Shown one piece after another: positions 18,310 to 26,885 of a stretch of 64,000 nt of DNA. The stretch comes from Hyphomicrobiales bacterium (GTDB taxonomy: Bacteria; Pseudomonadota; Alphaproteobacteria; Rhizobiales; Beijerinckiaceae). Made by a program: the position numbers and the translations under genes. Position 1 is the stretch's first letter. Each line of letters begins with the position of its first letter. Location of the stretch: NCBI GenBank assembly GCA_930633525.1, contig CAKNFP010000001.1:4401501-4465500 (forward strand), in the 5' to 3' direction. The notes beneath the pieces are model-generated. The model had not been told where the DNA came from, did no database searches, and saw only the letters and a list, made by a program, of their open reading frames with translations.

Positions 18310-19131
18310 ATGGCGCTTGAGCTGAATCGGGCAGGCTGCGCGCGCTGGGGAGCGGTGCTCGCCATCGGCGTATCACTCTTCCTGCCGCCTCTGACGACCA
18401 CTGCCTATGCCCAGACCGCGCAGGGGACATCACCCGGCTCCTCCGCCGCGCCCGCGGATGGTACAAAGCCCATCGTCGACCAAGCGGTGCTCGACCTCCT
18501 GAAGAAAGCAACGGGGCGCATCGCGGACGCCAAATCCTTCTCGGTCGAAACAACGGGTTCGCGGGAGGTTCCCTCCAGCCAGGGCCAGATGCTGACCTTC
18601 TTCGACACCGCCGAAGTGGACGTGAAACGGCCCAATAAGCTGAAAGCGGAGATCAAGGGCGGCAATGGCGAAGTCGACGTGTATTACGACGGCAAGTCCG
18701 TCACGATCTTCGACGACAAGGCCAAGCTCTATGCGGTCGCCGAGGCGCCGGACACGCTCGATGCCTTCCTGACCGACGTGGCGCAAAAGCGGGGTATCCA
18801 CTTCCCCATGGCCGACTTCCTCGTGAGCGACCCCTACAGCCAGCTCGCCAGCGGCCTGACGAACGCCTATGACGTGGGCCAGACCATCGTCGATGGGAAG
18901 GCCGTCCGGCATCTCGCCTTCGCGAAGCCCGGCGTCGAATACCAGCTCTGGCTCGATGCGAAGACCGACCTGCCGCGCCTCATGACGGTCACTTACCTCG
19001 ATGTGCCGAAGTCGCCGCGATTCACAGTGTCCTTCAAGGACTGGGAGTTCCGCAACCGTCCTGATTCGGCGTTCCGCTTCTCGCCCGGCAAATCGGATGC
19101 GAAGATCGACTTTCTGCCCGTCTCGCAATGA
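18310..19131 (+). CDS. DUF2092 secreted protein
   Basis: A 273-residue exported protein with a signal peptide cleaved near TAYAQT. The rest matches DUF2092: DLLKKATGRIADAKSFSVETTG near residue 65, then VYYDGKSVTIFDDKAKLYA, and the C-terminal PRFTVSFKDWEF. This domain has a LolA/LppX-like beta-sheet character, so binding of a lipid or hydrophobic ligand in the periplasm is a guess. Its stop overlaps a possible ATG of the next frame. Confidence 0.82.
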   Translation: MALELNRAGCARWGAVLAIGVSLFLPPLTTTAYAQTAQGTSPGSSAAPADGTKPIVDQAVLDLLKKATGRIADAKSFSVETTGSREVPSSQGQMLTFFDTAEVDVKRPNKLKAEIKGGNGEVDVYYDGKSVTIFDDKAKLYAVAEAPDTLDAFLTDVAQKRGIHFPMADFLVSDPYSQLASGLTNAYDVGQTIVDGKAVRHLAFAKPGVEYQLWLDAKTDLPRLMTVTYLDVPKSPRFTVSFKDWEFRNRPDSAFRFSPGKSDAKIDFLPVSQ

Positions 19132-19175
19132 CCGACAAACCACGACTTTCTGTTTCAAACGAAGAGAGATGTCCG

Positions 19176-19718
19176 ATGCGGTGTGAAATGACTGGTCAGG
19201 ACACGATGACGACCAGCGGCGCATCCTCGCGGCGTAAATTGAACCGCCGCTTTGCGCTCGCCGCGGCCGGGGCCGCCGTTGTCGTCCTCGCCGCAACGGC
19301 GCCGGCATCGGCTTGGGTTGCCTATCACGGTGGCGGCGCCTGGCGCGGTCCGGCTGGAGGCTTTCACGCCTGGCACGGAGGGGCCGCCTGGGGCGGTCCG
19401 GTCGTTCGGCCGGGGTGGGGCTATGGCTGGGGCTATGGCGGTCCGTCACCCGGAGCCGCAGCGGCGGTTGGCGCGGTAGCGGGTCTTGCTGCGGGAGCGG
19501 CACTCGGAGCAGCGGCGGCGGCGCCACCGCCTGTCTATTATGCGCCACCGCCTGTCACAACCGCTGCACCGATCGGTGCTATGTTTGCCAGCCTTCCCGG
19601 TGGCTGCATCGCGGCCACGGTGAGCGGCGTACGCTACTACCGTTGCGGCTCGACGTTCTACAGGCCTTATTACTCCAACGGCCGGGCCGTTTATCAGGTT
19701 GTCGCCAACCCGTTCTAG
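19176..19718 (+). CDS. small glycine/alanine-rich secreted protein
   Basis: About 180 residues: an N-terminal Arg-rich patch and hydrophobic helix (signal peptide ending in PASAWVA), a Gly/Trp/His-rich segment, and an Ala-rich glycine-zipper-like hydrophobic stretch (AAAAVGAVAGLAAGAALGAAAA is one run, split here only by description). The tail is Cys-containing and aromatic, with GCIAATVSGVRYYRCG and RAVYQVVANPF. The tail resembles DUF6515-like secreted proteins. Start chosen at 19176 (AAGAGAG upstream); ATG 19128 overlaps the previous stop (ATGA) and ATG 19206 is also possible. Probably translated together with the DUF2092 gene. Function unknown. Confidence 0.65.
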   Translation: MRCEMTGQDTMTTSGASSRRKLNRRFALAAAGAAVVVLAATAPASAWVAYHGGGAWRGPAGGFHAWHGGAAWGGPVVRPGWGYGWGYGGPSPGAAAAVGAVAGLAAGAALGAAAAAPPPVYYAPPPVTTAAPIGAMFASLPGGCIAATVSGVRYYRCGSTFYRPYYSNGRAVYQVVANPF

Positions 19719-19730
19719 GTCAAGCTGCGT

Positions 19731-19748
19731 TTGGACGGGACCGTCCAA
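19731..19748. repeat. palindrome TTGGACGG-GA-CCGTCCAA
   Basis: Eight-base perfect arms with a two-base centre, 13 bases after the preceding stop codon. It lacks a T-run. It could be the end of the upstream transcript or an operator for the efflux genes that start 222 bases later. Confidence 0.4.
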
Positions 19749-19869
19749 GCACAGACAACGTGATCGATTCTGCGAGTTCAGCGCGGGTTCTGGGCCGGCG
19801 CGTCACGATCGCGGGCATCGATGGAACAACAGGCCGCGACCAAGTATCCCGGCCTCCTGCACTGTTGGA

Positions 19870-19903
19870 CCTCCGTGACCGCTGAAAAGAGCGGACCCGG
19901 AGG
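19870..19903. promoter_or_regulatory. two-tier stem-loop in the leader of the efflux operon
   Basis: The outer stem CCTCCG (19870-19875) pairs with CGGAGG (19898-19903). The inner stem CCGCT (19879-19883) pairs with AGCGG (19890-19894) around a GAAAAG loop; the bulges TGA and ACC are symmetrical. It is followed by GCGTTTGGTTTG, and the next start codon is 66 bases downstream. It could be a weak terminator or a leader structure. Confidence 0.35.
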
Positions 19904-19969
19904 CGTTTGGTTTGAGCATTCCGCCCGCGCTGCGGAGATCTGGTGTCGCGGGTATTCTTGGGGGATCGC

Positions 19970-21250
19970 ATGGCGTTTGACGGGCATGTCACACATACCA
20001 GCCGGGCTATCGTGAGCTTGGGCTTTCGTGAGATCGCGAGTGCTCGATTCCCGCGCATTGCCGGCCGGAGCGGCGTTGGTGCGGTCGCGCTGATGCTGCT
20101 GACGCTGGCAGCCTGCAACGACAAGAACACCTACGTGCCGCCGCCGCCGCCGCAGGTCTTCGTGGCCACGCCCGTCCAGCAGCCGGTCCAGCGCTATCTC
20201 TCATTCACCGGCAATACCGCAGCCGTGAACTCGGTTGATCTCGAGGCCCGCGTGCAGGGGTTCCTCGATTCCATCAGCTATAAGGACGGCGCGCTGGTCA
20301 CAAAGGACACGCTGCTGTTCACCATCCAGCGTGACCAATATCAGGCACAGCTTGACCTGCAGAAGGCCGGGCTTGCCTCGGCGCAGGCGACACAGGCCAA
20401 TGCGCAGACCGAGTACAACCGACAGCTGCAGCTCGGCAAACAGGACTTCGCCTCCCAGCGCGCCATTGACGACGCCAAGACCAATCTGGACAAGGCGACC
20501 GCGCAGATCGCAGCCGACCAGGCCAATATCCAGCTCGCGACGATCACGCTGGGCTATACCCAGGTGAGCGCGCCGTTCGACGGCATCGTAACGCGCCATC
20601 TGGTCGACGTCGGAGCGCTCGTCGGCTATTCCGGCCCCACCAAGCTCGCGACGATCGTGCAGGTTGATCCGATCTATACCTATTTCACGGTCAGCGAGCA
20701 GATTGTGCTCCAGATCAAGGCGGAACTCGCCCGCCTTGGCCGCAATCTCACTGAGATACATAACGTCCCGATCGAGATCGGCCTCCAGGACCAGTCGGAC
20801 TTTCCATATCGCGGCACGATCGACTACATCGCCCCTCAGGTCGATCCGAGCACCGGCACCCTCGAAGTCCGTGGCGTCTTCCCCAATAAGGATCTGGCGC
20901 TGATACCGGGCCTGTTCGTACGGGTTCGCATTCCCGTCGGGCCGCCGCAGAACGCACTGCTCGTGGATGATACCGCCATCGGCCGGAACCAGCTCGGCAG
21001 CTACGTGCTCGTCGTGAGTTCAGACGGCGTCGTCCAGCAACGCCCGGTGACGACGGGCCGCCTGGAAGGCCAGCTCCGCGTGATCGAGAAGGGAATTGAA
21101 GCCGGGGACAAGGTGATCATCAACGGTCTCCAGCGCGCCGTGCCTGGCAGCAAGGTCAATCCTCAGACCGGCACCATGGCGACCAATAACCCGGCGCCCG
21201 CCACTCCGGCATCGGCGCCTGCCGCCGCGCCTTCCCCCACGAAGCCCTGA
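19970..21250 (+). CDS. RND efflux periplasmic adaptor (MexA/AcrA family) lipoprotein
   Basis: Membrane-fusion protein that links an RND pump to an outer-membrane channel. A hydrophobic leader with lipobox LTLAAC (about residues 45-50) makes it a likely lipoprotein. It then shows the barrel-sandwich lipoyl half LEARVQGFLDSISYKDGALV, a long coiled-coil hairpin rich in Gln and Ala (about 115-175), and the second half YTQVSAPFDGIVTRHLVDVG. The C-terminus is Pro/Ala-rich. GTG 19943 gives the longest frame; ATG 19970 has GGGGGA six bases upstream and is preferred. The pump gene follows 24 bases later; no outer-membrane factor or regulator is adjacent. Confidence 0.92.
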   Translation: MAFDGHVTHTSRAIVSLGFREIASARFPRIAGRSGVGAVALMLLTLAACNDKNTYVPPPPPQVFVATPVQQPVQRYLSFTGNTAAVNSVDLEARVQGFLDSISYKDGALVTKDTLLFTIQRDQYQAQLDLQKAGLASAQATQANAQTEYNRQLQLGKQDFASQRAIDDAKTNLDKATAQIAADQANIQLATITLGYTQVSAPFDGIVTRHLVDVGALVGYSGPTKLATIVQVDPIYTYFTVSEQIVLQIKAELARLGRNLTEIHNVPIEIGLQDQSDFPYRGTIDYIAPQVDPSTGTLEVRGVFPNKDLALIPGLFVRVRIPVGPPQNALLVDDTAIGRNQLGSYVLVVSSDGVVQQRPVTTGRLEGQLRVIEKGIEAGDKVIINGLQRAVPGSKVNPQTGTMATNNPAPATPASAPAAAPSPTKP

Positions 21251-21274
21251 CGCTCCGGCCAGAAGGCGGTTCCC

Positions 21275-24200
21275 ATGATTTCCCGCTTCTTCATCGAGCG
21301 TCCAGTCCTCGCCAACGTCCTGGCGTTGGTCATGGTGTTGATCGGCGCGGTGGCGCTCTTCAATCTTCCGGTCGCGCAATATCCCAATGTCACACCGCCG
21401 ACCGTGCAGGTGACGACGCGCTATCCCGGCGCCAGCGCCAAGACCGTCGTCGATACGGTTGCCCTGCCCATCGAGCAGCAGGTCAACGGCGTCGACAAGA
21501 TGATCTACATGCAGTCAACCAGTGCCAGCGACGGCTCCTACACGCTGACGGTGACCTTCGCCATCGGCACGGATCCGGATTTCGCGCAGGTTCTGGTGCA
21601 GAACCGTGTAAGCATCGCCATGTCCTCCCTGCCGCAGGCGGTGCAGGTTCAGGGTGTCACGACGCAGAAGAAATCCACCTCGATCCTGCAGTTCGTGACG
21701 CTGTCATCGCCTGATGCGCGCTATGACAGCCTGTTCCTGGCGAACTACGGCGTCATCAATCTCCAGAACGAACTGGCCCGACTGCCCGGTGTCGGCAATG
21801 TCAACGTGTTCGGCGCCGGCGAATACGCCATGCGCGTATGGATGGATCCGCAGCAGATGCAGGCCCGCGGCTTGACGCCGTCGGACGTTATCAGCGCCAT
21901 TCAGCAGCAGAGCCAGGAAGTCACGGCGGGCGTGGTCGGCATGCCGCCCGCACCTCCCGGCCAGAATTTCCAGTACACCATCAACATCAACGGCCGCCTC
22001 GACAACGCGCCGGACTTTGAAAACATCATCGTCAAGGTCGACAATGCCAATGGCGGCCAGATCACACGTGTCCGGGACATCGGCCGCGTGGAGCTCGGCG
22101 CGCAGACCTACAGCCAGTCGTTCACATTGAACGGAAAGCCAGCGGCGGGCATCGGCATCTTCCAGCTTCCGGAAGCCAACGCCATCGCGGTGGCGGAGGA
22201 GGTCCGCGGCAAGATGGAGGAGCTGTCGAAGAGTTTCCCGCCGGGCCTCGTCTACGGCGTGCCCTTCGACACCACGATGTTCGTGAACGCCTCCATCACG
22301 GAAGTCTACAAGACCCTGTTCGAGGCCGGCATCCTGGTGCTCATCGTCATCCTGCTGTTCCTGCAGGACTGGCGGGCGATGCTCGTGCCGGCGACCACGG
22401 TCCCCGTCACCATCATCGGCGCCTTCGCGGCAATGTCGGCGATGGGCTTCACCGTCAATCTGTCGACGCTCTTCGCGATCGTCCTGGCGATCGGCATCGT
22501 GGTCGATGACGCCATCGTCATCGTCGAGGGGGTCGCGCGCCACATCGAATCCGGCATGTCGGGCCAGGCGGCCGCCGAAAAGGCCATGGACGAATTGTTC
22601 GGCCCGATCATCGGCATCACCCTTGTGTTGATGTCCGTGTTCATCCCGGCCGCGTTCCTGCCGGGGCTGACAGGCCAGCTCTTCCAGCAATTCGCGCTGG
22701 TGATCGCCGCGACCGCGCTGATCAGTGCCGTCAACGCGCTGACGCTGAAGCCGACCCAGTGCGCGCTGTGGCTGCGCAAGCCCGTGCCACCCGAGAAGCG
22801 CAACGCCTTCTATCGCGGCTTCAATGCCGTCTATGATCGTTGCGAGCGCGCCTATGCCCGGCTGATCGCGCATATGGTGCATCGCAGCGCGACGATGGTG
22901 ACGATCGCTCTGGTGCTGATCGGCATCGCCGGCTGGGCATTGACGCGGGTGCCCACGGCCTTCCTGCCCACGGAGGACCAAGGCTACGTCCTCATTGGCG
23001 CACAGCTCCCCGACGGCGCGTCCCAGGAGCGCACCAACGCCGTTCTCGCCAAGGTGTCCCAGATCGCGCAGGAAACCCCGGGCGTCGAGAATGTCATCGG
23101 CATCAGCGGCATCTCGATTCTCGACAACAGCGCCACGCTTGCAAACGCCGGCGTGGCCTATGTCGTCCTGAAGGACTGGGATACACGCGGCAAGGCGAAG
23201 GGCGAGGATCTTCTCAGCATCTACGAGCATCTCAACCGCGCACTGCAGGCGGTGCCGGAAGCGACGACATTCGTGCTCGTGCCGCCTCCCATCCAGGGTA
23301 TCGGCAACGCCAGCGGCTTCACCATGCAGACCCAGGTCAAGGACGGCAGCTTCAACTATCAGCTGCTCGAGGCCGTGACACGCCAGATCGTCGAGGCTGG
23401 ATCTAGCCAATCAGGGTTGCAGCATCTCAATACCTCCTTCCGCGCGGGTGTGCCCCAGTTCGAGGTGAAGGTTGACCGCGTCAAGGCCGAGACGCTCGGC
23501 GTCACCGTGGGCCAGCTCTTCTCCACCATCTCAGGGTATGTCGGATCAAGCTACGTCACCCAGTTCAACGCCTTCGGCATGACCTTCCAAGTCTATACGC
23601 AGGCGGAATCGCAGTACCGCGTCAGTCCGCAGGATCTGCTGACCCTGAAAGTTCGCGCCGGCAACGGCACGATGGTGCCGATCGGCACGATGGTCACCGT
23701 CGAACCGATGACCGGTCCCGCCCTCATCAGCCTCTACAACCTTTACCCGAGCGCGACGATCGTCGGCACTCCGGCGCCGGGCTTCTCATCCGGCCAGGCG
23801 TTGGACCTTATGGGCCAGATCGCCGCCAGCGTCCTGCCGCCTGGAACCGGCTACGAATGGACTGCCATGTCCTATCAGGAGATGGCTGTCGGCTCGCAGA
23901 TCTATATCGTCTTCGGGCTCGCCATCCTGCTCGTCTATTTCGTTCTCGCCGGACAATACGAGAGCTGGATCCAGCCGCTGTCGGTGCTGCTGGCCGTGCC
24001 GCTCGCGCTCCTCGGGACGGTAGGCGCCCTCGTCGGGCTCGGCATCGCCAACAATCTCTATACGCAGATCGGCCTGATACTGCTGATTGCTCTGGCGAGT
24101 AAGAACGCGATTCTGATCGTGGAATATGCGCGCGAGAAGCGGGCGGCGGGCATGGAAATTGCCGACGCGGCGGTCGAGGCGGCGCGTCTGCGCTTCCGCC

Positions 24201-24442
24201 CCATCATCATGACCTCCTTCGCCTTCATTCTGGGTGTCTTGCCCCTGGTGCTGGCGACAGGAGCCGGTGCATCGGCTCGCAAATCCATCGGCATCGCCGT
24301 GTTCTCGGGCATGCTGGCATCGACCTGCCTTGCCGTCCTGTTCGTTCCCTCGTTCTTCACCGTCCTGCAGCGGTTCGAGGAATGGCGCGCCGGCCGTTCA
24401 GCCAAGCCAGCATCCGAAGCCGGGTCGGCGTCCGAGGCCTAG
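21275..24442 (+). CDS. RND multidrug efflux pump (HAE1, AcrB/MexB family)
   Basis: Inner-membrane proton-driven pump of 1055 residues, the full length for the family. The N-terminus MISRFFIERPVLANVLALVM is diagnostic. Transmembrane helix 4 carries the proton-relay Asp pair in GIVVDDAIVIVEG (about 405-417). Large periplasmic loops follow TM1 and TM7, and the helix-10 region has LLIALASKNAILIVEYA. Substrates are probably hydrophobic drugs, detergents or solvents. Translationally close to the adaptor gene. No TetR-type repressor is nearby. Confidence 0.95.
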   Translation: MISRFFIERPVLANVLALVMVLIGAVALFNLPVAQYPNVTPPTVQVTTRYPGASAKTVVDTVALPIEQQVNGVDKMIYMQSTSASDGSYTLTVTFAIGTDPDFAQVLVQNRVSIAMSSLPQAVQVQGVTTQKKSTSILQFVTLSSPDARYDSLFLANYGVINLQNELARLPGVGNVNVFGAGEYAMRVWMDPQQMQARGLTPSDVISAIQQQSQEVTAGVVGMPPAPPGQNFQYTININGRLDNAPDFENIIVKVDNANGGQITRVRDIGRVELGAQTYSQSFTLNGKPAAGIGIFQLPEANAIAVAEEVRGKMEELSKSFPPGLVYGVPFDTTMFVNASITEVYKTLFEAGILVLIVILLFLQDWRAMLVPATTVPVTIIGAFAAMSAMGFTVNLSTLFAIVLAIGIVVDDAIVIVEGVARHIESGMSGQAAAEKAMDELFGPIIGITLVLMSVFIPAAFLPGLTGQLFQQFALVIAATALISAVNALTLKPTQCALWLRKPVPPEKRNAFYRGFNAVYDRCERAYARLIAHMVHRSATMVTIALVLIGIAGWALTRVPTAFLPTEDQGYVLIGAQLPDGASQERTNAVLAKVSQIAQETPGVENVIGISGISILDNSATLANAGVAYVVLKDWDTRGKAKGEDLLSIYEHLNRALQAVPEATTFVLVPPPIQGIGNASGFTMQTQVKDGSFNYQLLEAVTRQIVEAGSSQSGLQHLNTSFRAGVPQFEVKVDRVKAETLGVTVGQLFSTISGYVGSSYVTQFNAFGMTFQVYTQAESQYRVSPQDLLTLKVRAGNGTMVPIGTMVTVEPMTGPALISLYNLYPSATIVGTPAPGFSSGQALDLMGQIAASVLPPGTGYEWTAMSYQEMAVGSQIYIVFGLAILLVYFVLAGQYESWIQPLSVLLAVPLALLGTVGALVGLGIANNLYTQIGLILLIALASKNAILIVEYAREKRAAGMEIADAAVEAARLRFRPIIMTSFAFILGVLPLVLATGAGASARKSIGIAVFSGMLASTCLAVLFVPSFFTVLQRFEEWRAGRSAKPASEAGSASEA

Positions 24443-24743
24443 GCACGATAGCGCCATAGTCCTGGCGCAATTACGGAACCCGTTGCCCAGCCCTTTGCTG
24501 GAGCAGCGGGCTCGTGCCAGAGGGAAGTCTGTCGCCCACGCGAATGCCTTCCCGCGGCCCCATACATTCCGGACCCACGTCCGAAGATAGCCTCGCGCAC
24601 CGTATGCCCCGCAACGTCCGGCTTGATCGACCTATGAGGTCTGCGGAGAGGATTTGCCCGTCTGGAAGGCCGCGGTTGGCGGCTGGAGCAAGTCCGTCTG
24701 TCGCCTCCTCGCTCCGCTCAAAAAAAGGCGAAAAAAGCCGCCG

Positions 24744-24775
24744 ACTTGACTGGAATCCGACGATTCCAGTCAAGT
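24744..24775. repeat. perfect 14-base inverted repeat
   Basis: ACTTGACTGGAATC (24744-24757), loop CGAC, GATTCCAGTCAAGT (24762-24775). Two A-runs (AAAAAAGGCG, AAAAAAGCCG) lie just upstream. Read on the minus strand it would be a strong hairpin followed at a distance by U-runs. It resembles the dispersed Hyphomicrobiales repeats at 1029-1068, which also have a TGGAATC/GATTC(T) stem. An operator is possible but has no obvious client gene. Confidence 0.55.
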
Positions 24776-25134
24776 TGGATTTCCTCGACAGGAAGGCGGA
24801 ACCGCCCGAGATGTGCTTGGAAGCCCGCACGATTCAATGGCAAATCATTTTCGTCTCCTGTGGACAGGCCCTGACCAGGCGCAATGCCTTCCTTCCGGAG
24901 CCAGCATCAGGGAGAGAGCATGCCGGGCATTCGTTCGGCTCTACTCACAAGATATGCTGAGAAGTGATATATAACTCCGCGCAGGAAGCGCGGGAACGTC
25001 CCCCTCCACAAGAATACCGATGGAAAGAACATCATCAGTAAATATATCATCCGGCCACCATGATATTCTCTTGTATAAAAGATACAATTAGAATACCGAA
25101 TATCAAAATGCCATATCGATCATATATACTTATA

Positions 25135-25150
25135 TTAACGCCGTTTTAAC
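25135..25150. promoter_or_regulatory. CtrA-type box TTAA-N7-TTAAC in the AT-rich patch
   Basis: TTAA (25135-25138), seven bases, TTAAC (25146-25150), a perfect match to the CtrA consensus. It lies in AT-rich DNA where chance matches are more likely, and 463 bases before the nearest intact gene (25613). It is kept as a candidate only. Confidence 0.25.
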
Positions 25151-25434
25151 ATCTAAAACATACATCTACGAGCACTAAGGCAAGCGGCGTTTCCGTCATT
25201 CATGGACATTGGCTGCGAGAACGAGGCCACGGGACAGCGTGTCGCACGGCATTTTTTTCGACCGTACCCCTGGAAAAGCTTGATTTCGCCAACCATTATA
25301 TCTCTTGCGTATTGGCGGCAGACTTGCTACTCGCTCATTGTCCAATGGCTCTTGCTGAACGCAACGTCGACTTCGATACCTTCGTGCTGGGTTTTCCCGG
25401 CTCGAAGAGGAAGAAGGGCTGGGTTCGCGCATGA
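25150..25434 (+). pseudogene. possible C-terminal remnant of an unidentified gene
   Basis: An uninterrupted frame of 94 codons from a TAA at 25147-25149 to TGA at 25432-25434, without a usable start codon in its first half. The second half reads like real protein: FANHYISCVLAADLLLAHC, then NVDFDTFVLGFPGSKRKKG, then WVRA. I do not recognise the family. It may be the tail of a gene whose front was lost, or chance; it lies at the edge of the AT-rich patch. Confidence 0.25.
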
Positions 25435-25612
25435 ATATTCGCTATACTTAGGTGGGGAATAGCGAATCAGAGCTAGCTATTGAGCGAGTTTGTGCGGGGG
25501 CACCAATTTGTCGTCGATCATTCCGGTGGCTGCGACAACGCATGCCGTGTGAACGCCGGTCAATAGATCGCTGAAACAGTTATAAGACTAAAGACAACAC
25601 GCAAGAGGACTT

Positions 25613-26539
25613 ATGAGACGACAGTCGCGACCGTTTGTGGTCGAGGTTAAGCGCACCACGCGGAAGGCTCCAACGAATATTTGGGGATCTTCGTCCATTT
25701 TTGATGACGCGGAAGCGCCAACCACCCGCGCTGGCGCGGCATCGGCAAGTCTGGAAGGTCTCTTCAAGAAGTCACCGACGCAAGCGCCGGAACAAGCAGG
25801 CAATGCCAACGCAGCGCCGCGTATCCTGCCGAGCCTTCTTGCCGAGGAAACACCGGTTCTTGAACGTGTCGCGACAAGCGACCACGTCGAAGAAGATCAT
25901 CCGGGCATCGAGGACGACGTTTTCTCGCTGCGTACGACCTCACATCCCGCGCGCAAGATCTCTGCGAAGGCTCCGGCCAGATCGCAGAATGTTGCCAAGC
26001 GCGATCTCGGCGCACGCGTGACGCCGCCGGCGGAACCCGTGCCCGCCACCGCTGCTGCGCCCTCTACGGCGAGCCTCTGGGATGACCCCCACTCGCGGGA
26101 AGTTCTCGCGGAGCCTACGCGTTCACTCAAGGCCGAAGACGCGACGGCTGCTCTCGGCTGGAGCCTGAAGCCAAAGGACGAAGAGCGAGCCGCTTCTCCG
26201 GTCGAGCCGAAGCATCCCGCCGATCTCTTTGCCGGCCAGTTGCCATCGGAAGAGGCAGCGCCATCCAAGCCCAAGGCGAATCCCCGGCGCAAGGCACAGG
26301 CAACCGTGCCGAAGGCGCCCAAGGCTTCCCTCGCTTTCTCTCTGCCCTTGGACGACGAGGACGAAGATGATGAAGTGCTGGATGCCGCCGACGACGAGCA
26401 CGACATCCAGCCGTTGGCGGACGCGGCTCCCCGTCGGGATATGAACACCTCCGTCGTGCGCCGGCGCCGGAAGCAGCCAGCCACCGCGCTCCCGCCAGGC
26501 CAGCGCTGGAAGCGCCGCCTGCCTACAAGTTTGCGCTGA
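25613..26539 (+). CDS. long, disordered, charged protein of unknown function
   Basis: A 308-residue protein without signal peptide or membrane segment. It begins with a basic, ordered-looking stretch (RRQSRPFVVEVKRTTRK, then IWGSSSIFDD). It continues as a low-complexity Ala/Pro/Glu/Lys-rich region, has an acidic run (DDEDEDDEV, about 247-255), and ends in a basic tail with RRRRKQP and GQRWKRRLP. The two ends look constrained, and the middle is likely disordered. A perfect terminator follows at 26581. The style matches Hyphomicrobiales proteins annotated only as hypothetical. A role in binding nucleic acid or protein through the basic ends is a guess. Confidence 0.72.
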   Translation: MRRQSRPFVVEVKRTTRKAPTNIWGSSSIFDDAEAPTTRAGAASASLEGLFKKSPTQAPEQAGNANAAPRILPSLLAEETPVLERVATSDHVEEDHPGIEDDVFSLRTTSHPARKISAKAPARSQNVAKRDLGARVTPPAEPVPATAAAPSTASLWDDPHSREVLAEPTRSLKAEDATAALGWSLKPKDEERAASPVEPKHPADLFAGQLPSEEAAPSKPKANPRRKAQATVPKAPKASLAFSLPLDDEDEDDEVLDAADDEHDIQPLADAAPRRDMNTSVVRRRRKQPATALPPGQRWKRRLPTSLR

Positions 26540-26580
26540 CGCGGCAGCGTTTCCGCCAATCAACGGCCGGATTTCAATCG

Positions 26581-26614
26581 AGCGGCTGTCCCGTCCACGG
26601 GACAGCCGCTTTTT
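26581..26614 (+). terminator. intrinsic terminator
   Basis: The stem AGCGGCTGTCCC (26581-26592) pairs with GGGACAGCCGCT (26599-26610) across a six-base loop and runs into TTTTT. It ends the gene at 25613-26539. Confidence 0.88.
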
Positions 26615-26885
26615 CGTTGCGGCGGCCCTGCACCGGCCAGATACCACGGGCGCCGAGACCAGTCGCCAATTCGTGGCGCCAGTCCGCGGGGCCAATCATA
26701 GGCCGAAGTCATGCCGCCAAGACACGCTGATGGCGGCGGCATTTGAGATTCATTAAATCTAATTGCAATTGGTGCACCAGCCAGCCCATCGATCAGCAGT
26801 ATTTCTGATGGTCTGCAAGGATTGCTTCAGCACCACCCGCGTTGAATGCCGTTCACCGCAAGACTGTGCGTGATGGAACGGGATC
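26615..26885. other. intergenic region before the L,D-transpeptidase gene
   Basis: Together with the terminator just before it, this is a 346-base gap. The segment 26740-26775 is AT-richer and contains a GATTC site and a TTAA half-site of CtrA type (26752-26755), but the second half-site is not matched. No gene is visible. Confidence 0.5.

Larger units (their letters stand above)
24443..25612. other. 1.2 kb gene-poor region with an AT-rich patch
   Basis: No convincing gene in 1170 bases; open frames on both strands lack ribosome-binding sites and recognisable composition. A weak hairpin GCGCCA...TGGCGC (24451-24468) follows the pump gene. A perfect 14-base inverted repeat lies at 24744-24775. 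From about 24960 to 25160 the DNA turns strongly AT-rich (many ATAT and TATA steps), unlike the surroundings. A possible gene remnant follows at 25150-25434. The promoter of the next gene should lie in the last 150 bases. Confidence 0.6.

Noticed and set aside
24471..24960. Open frames of 119 and 148 codons on opposite strands
   Set aside because: No ribosome-binding sites, Arg/Ser-rich composition without domain character, and they overlap each other and the hairpin at 24744.
26740..26775. TTAA half-site and GATTC before the L,D-transpeptidase
   Set aside because: The second TTAA seven bases on is not present, so the CtrA assignment is not supported.
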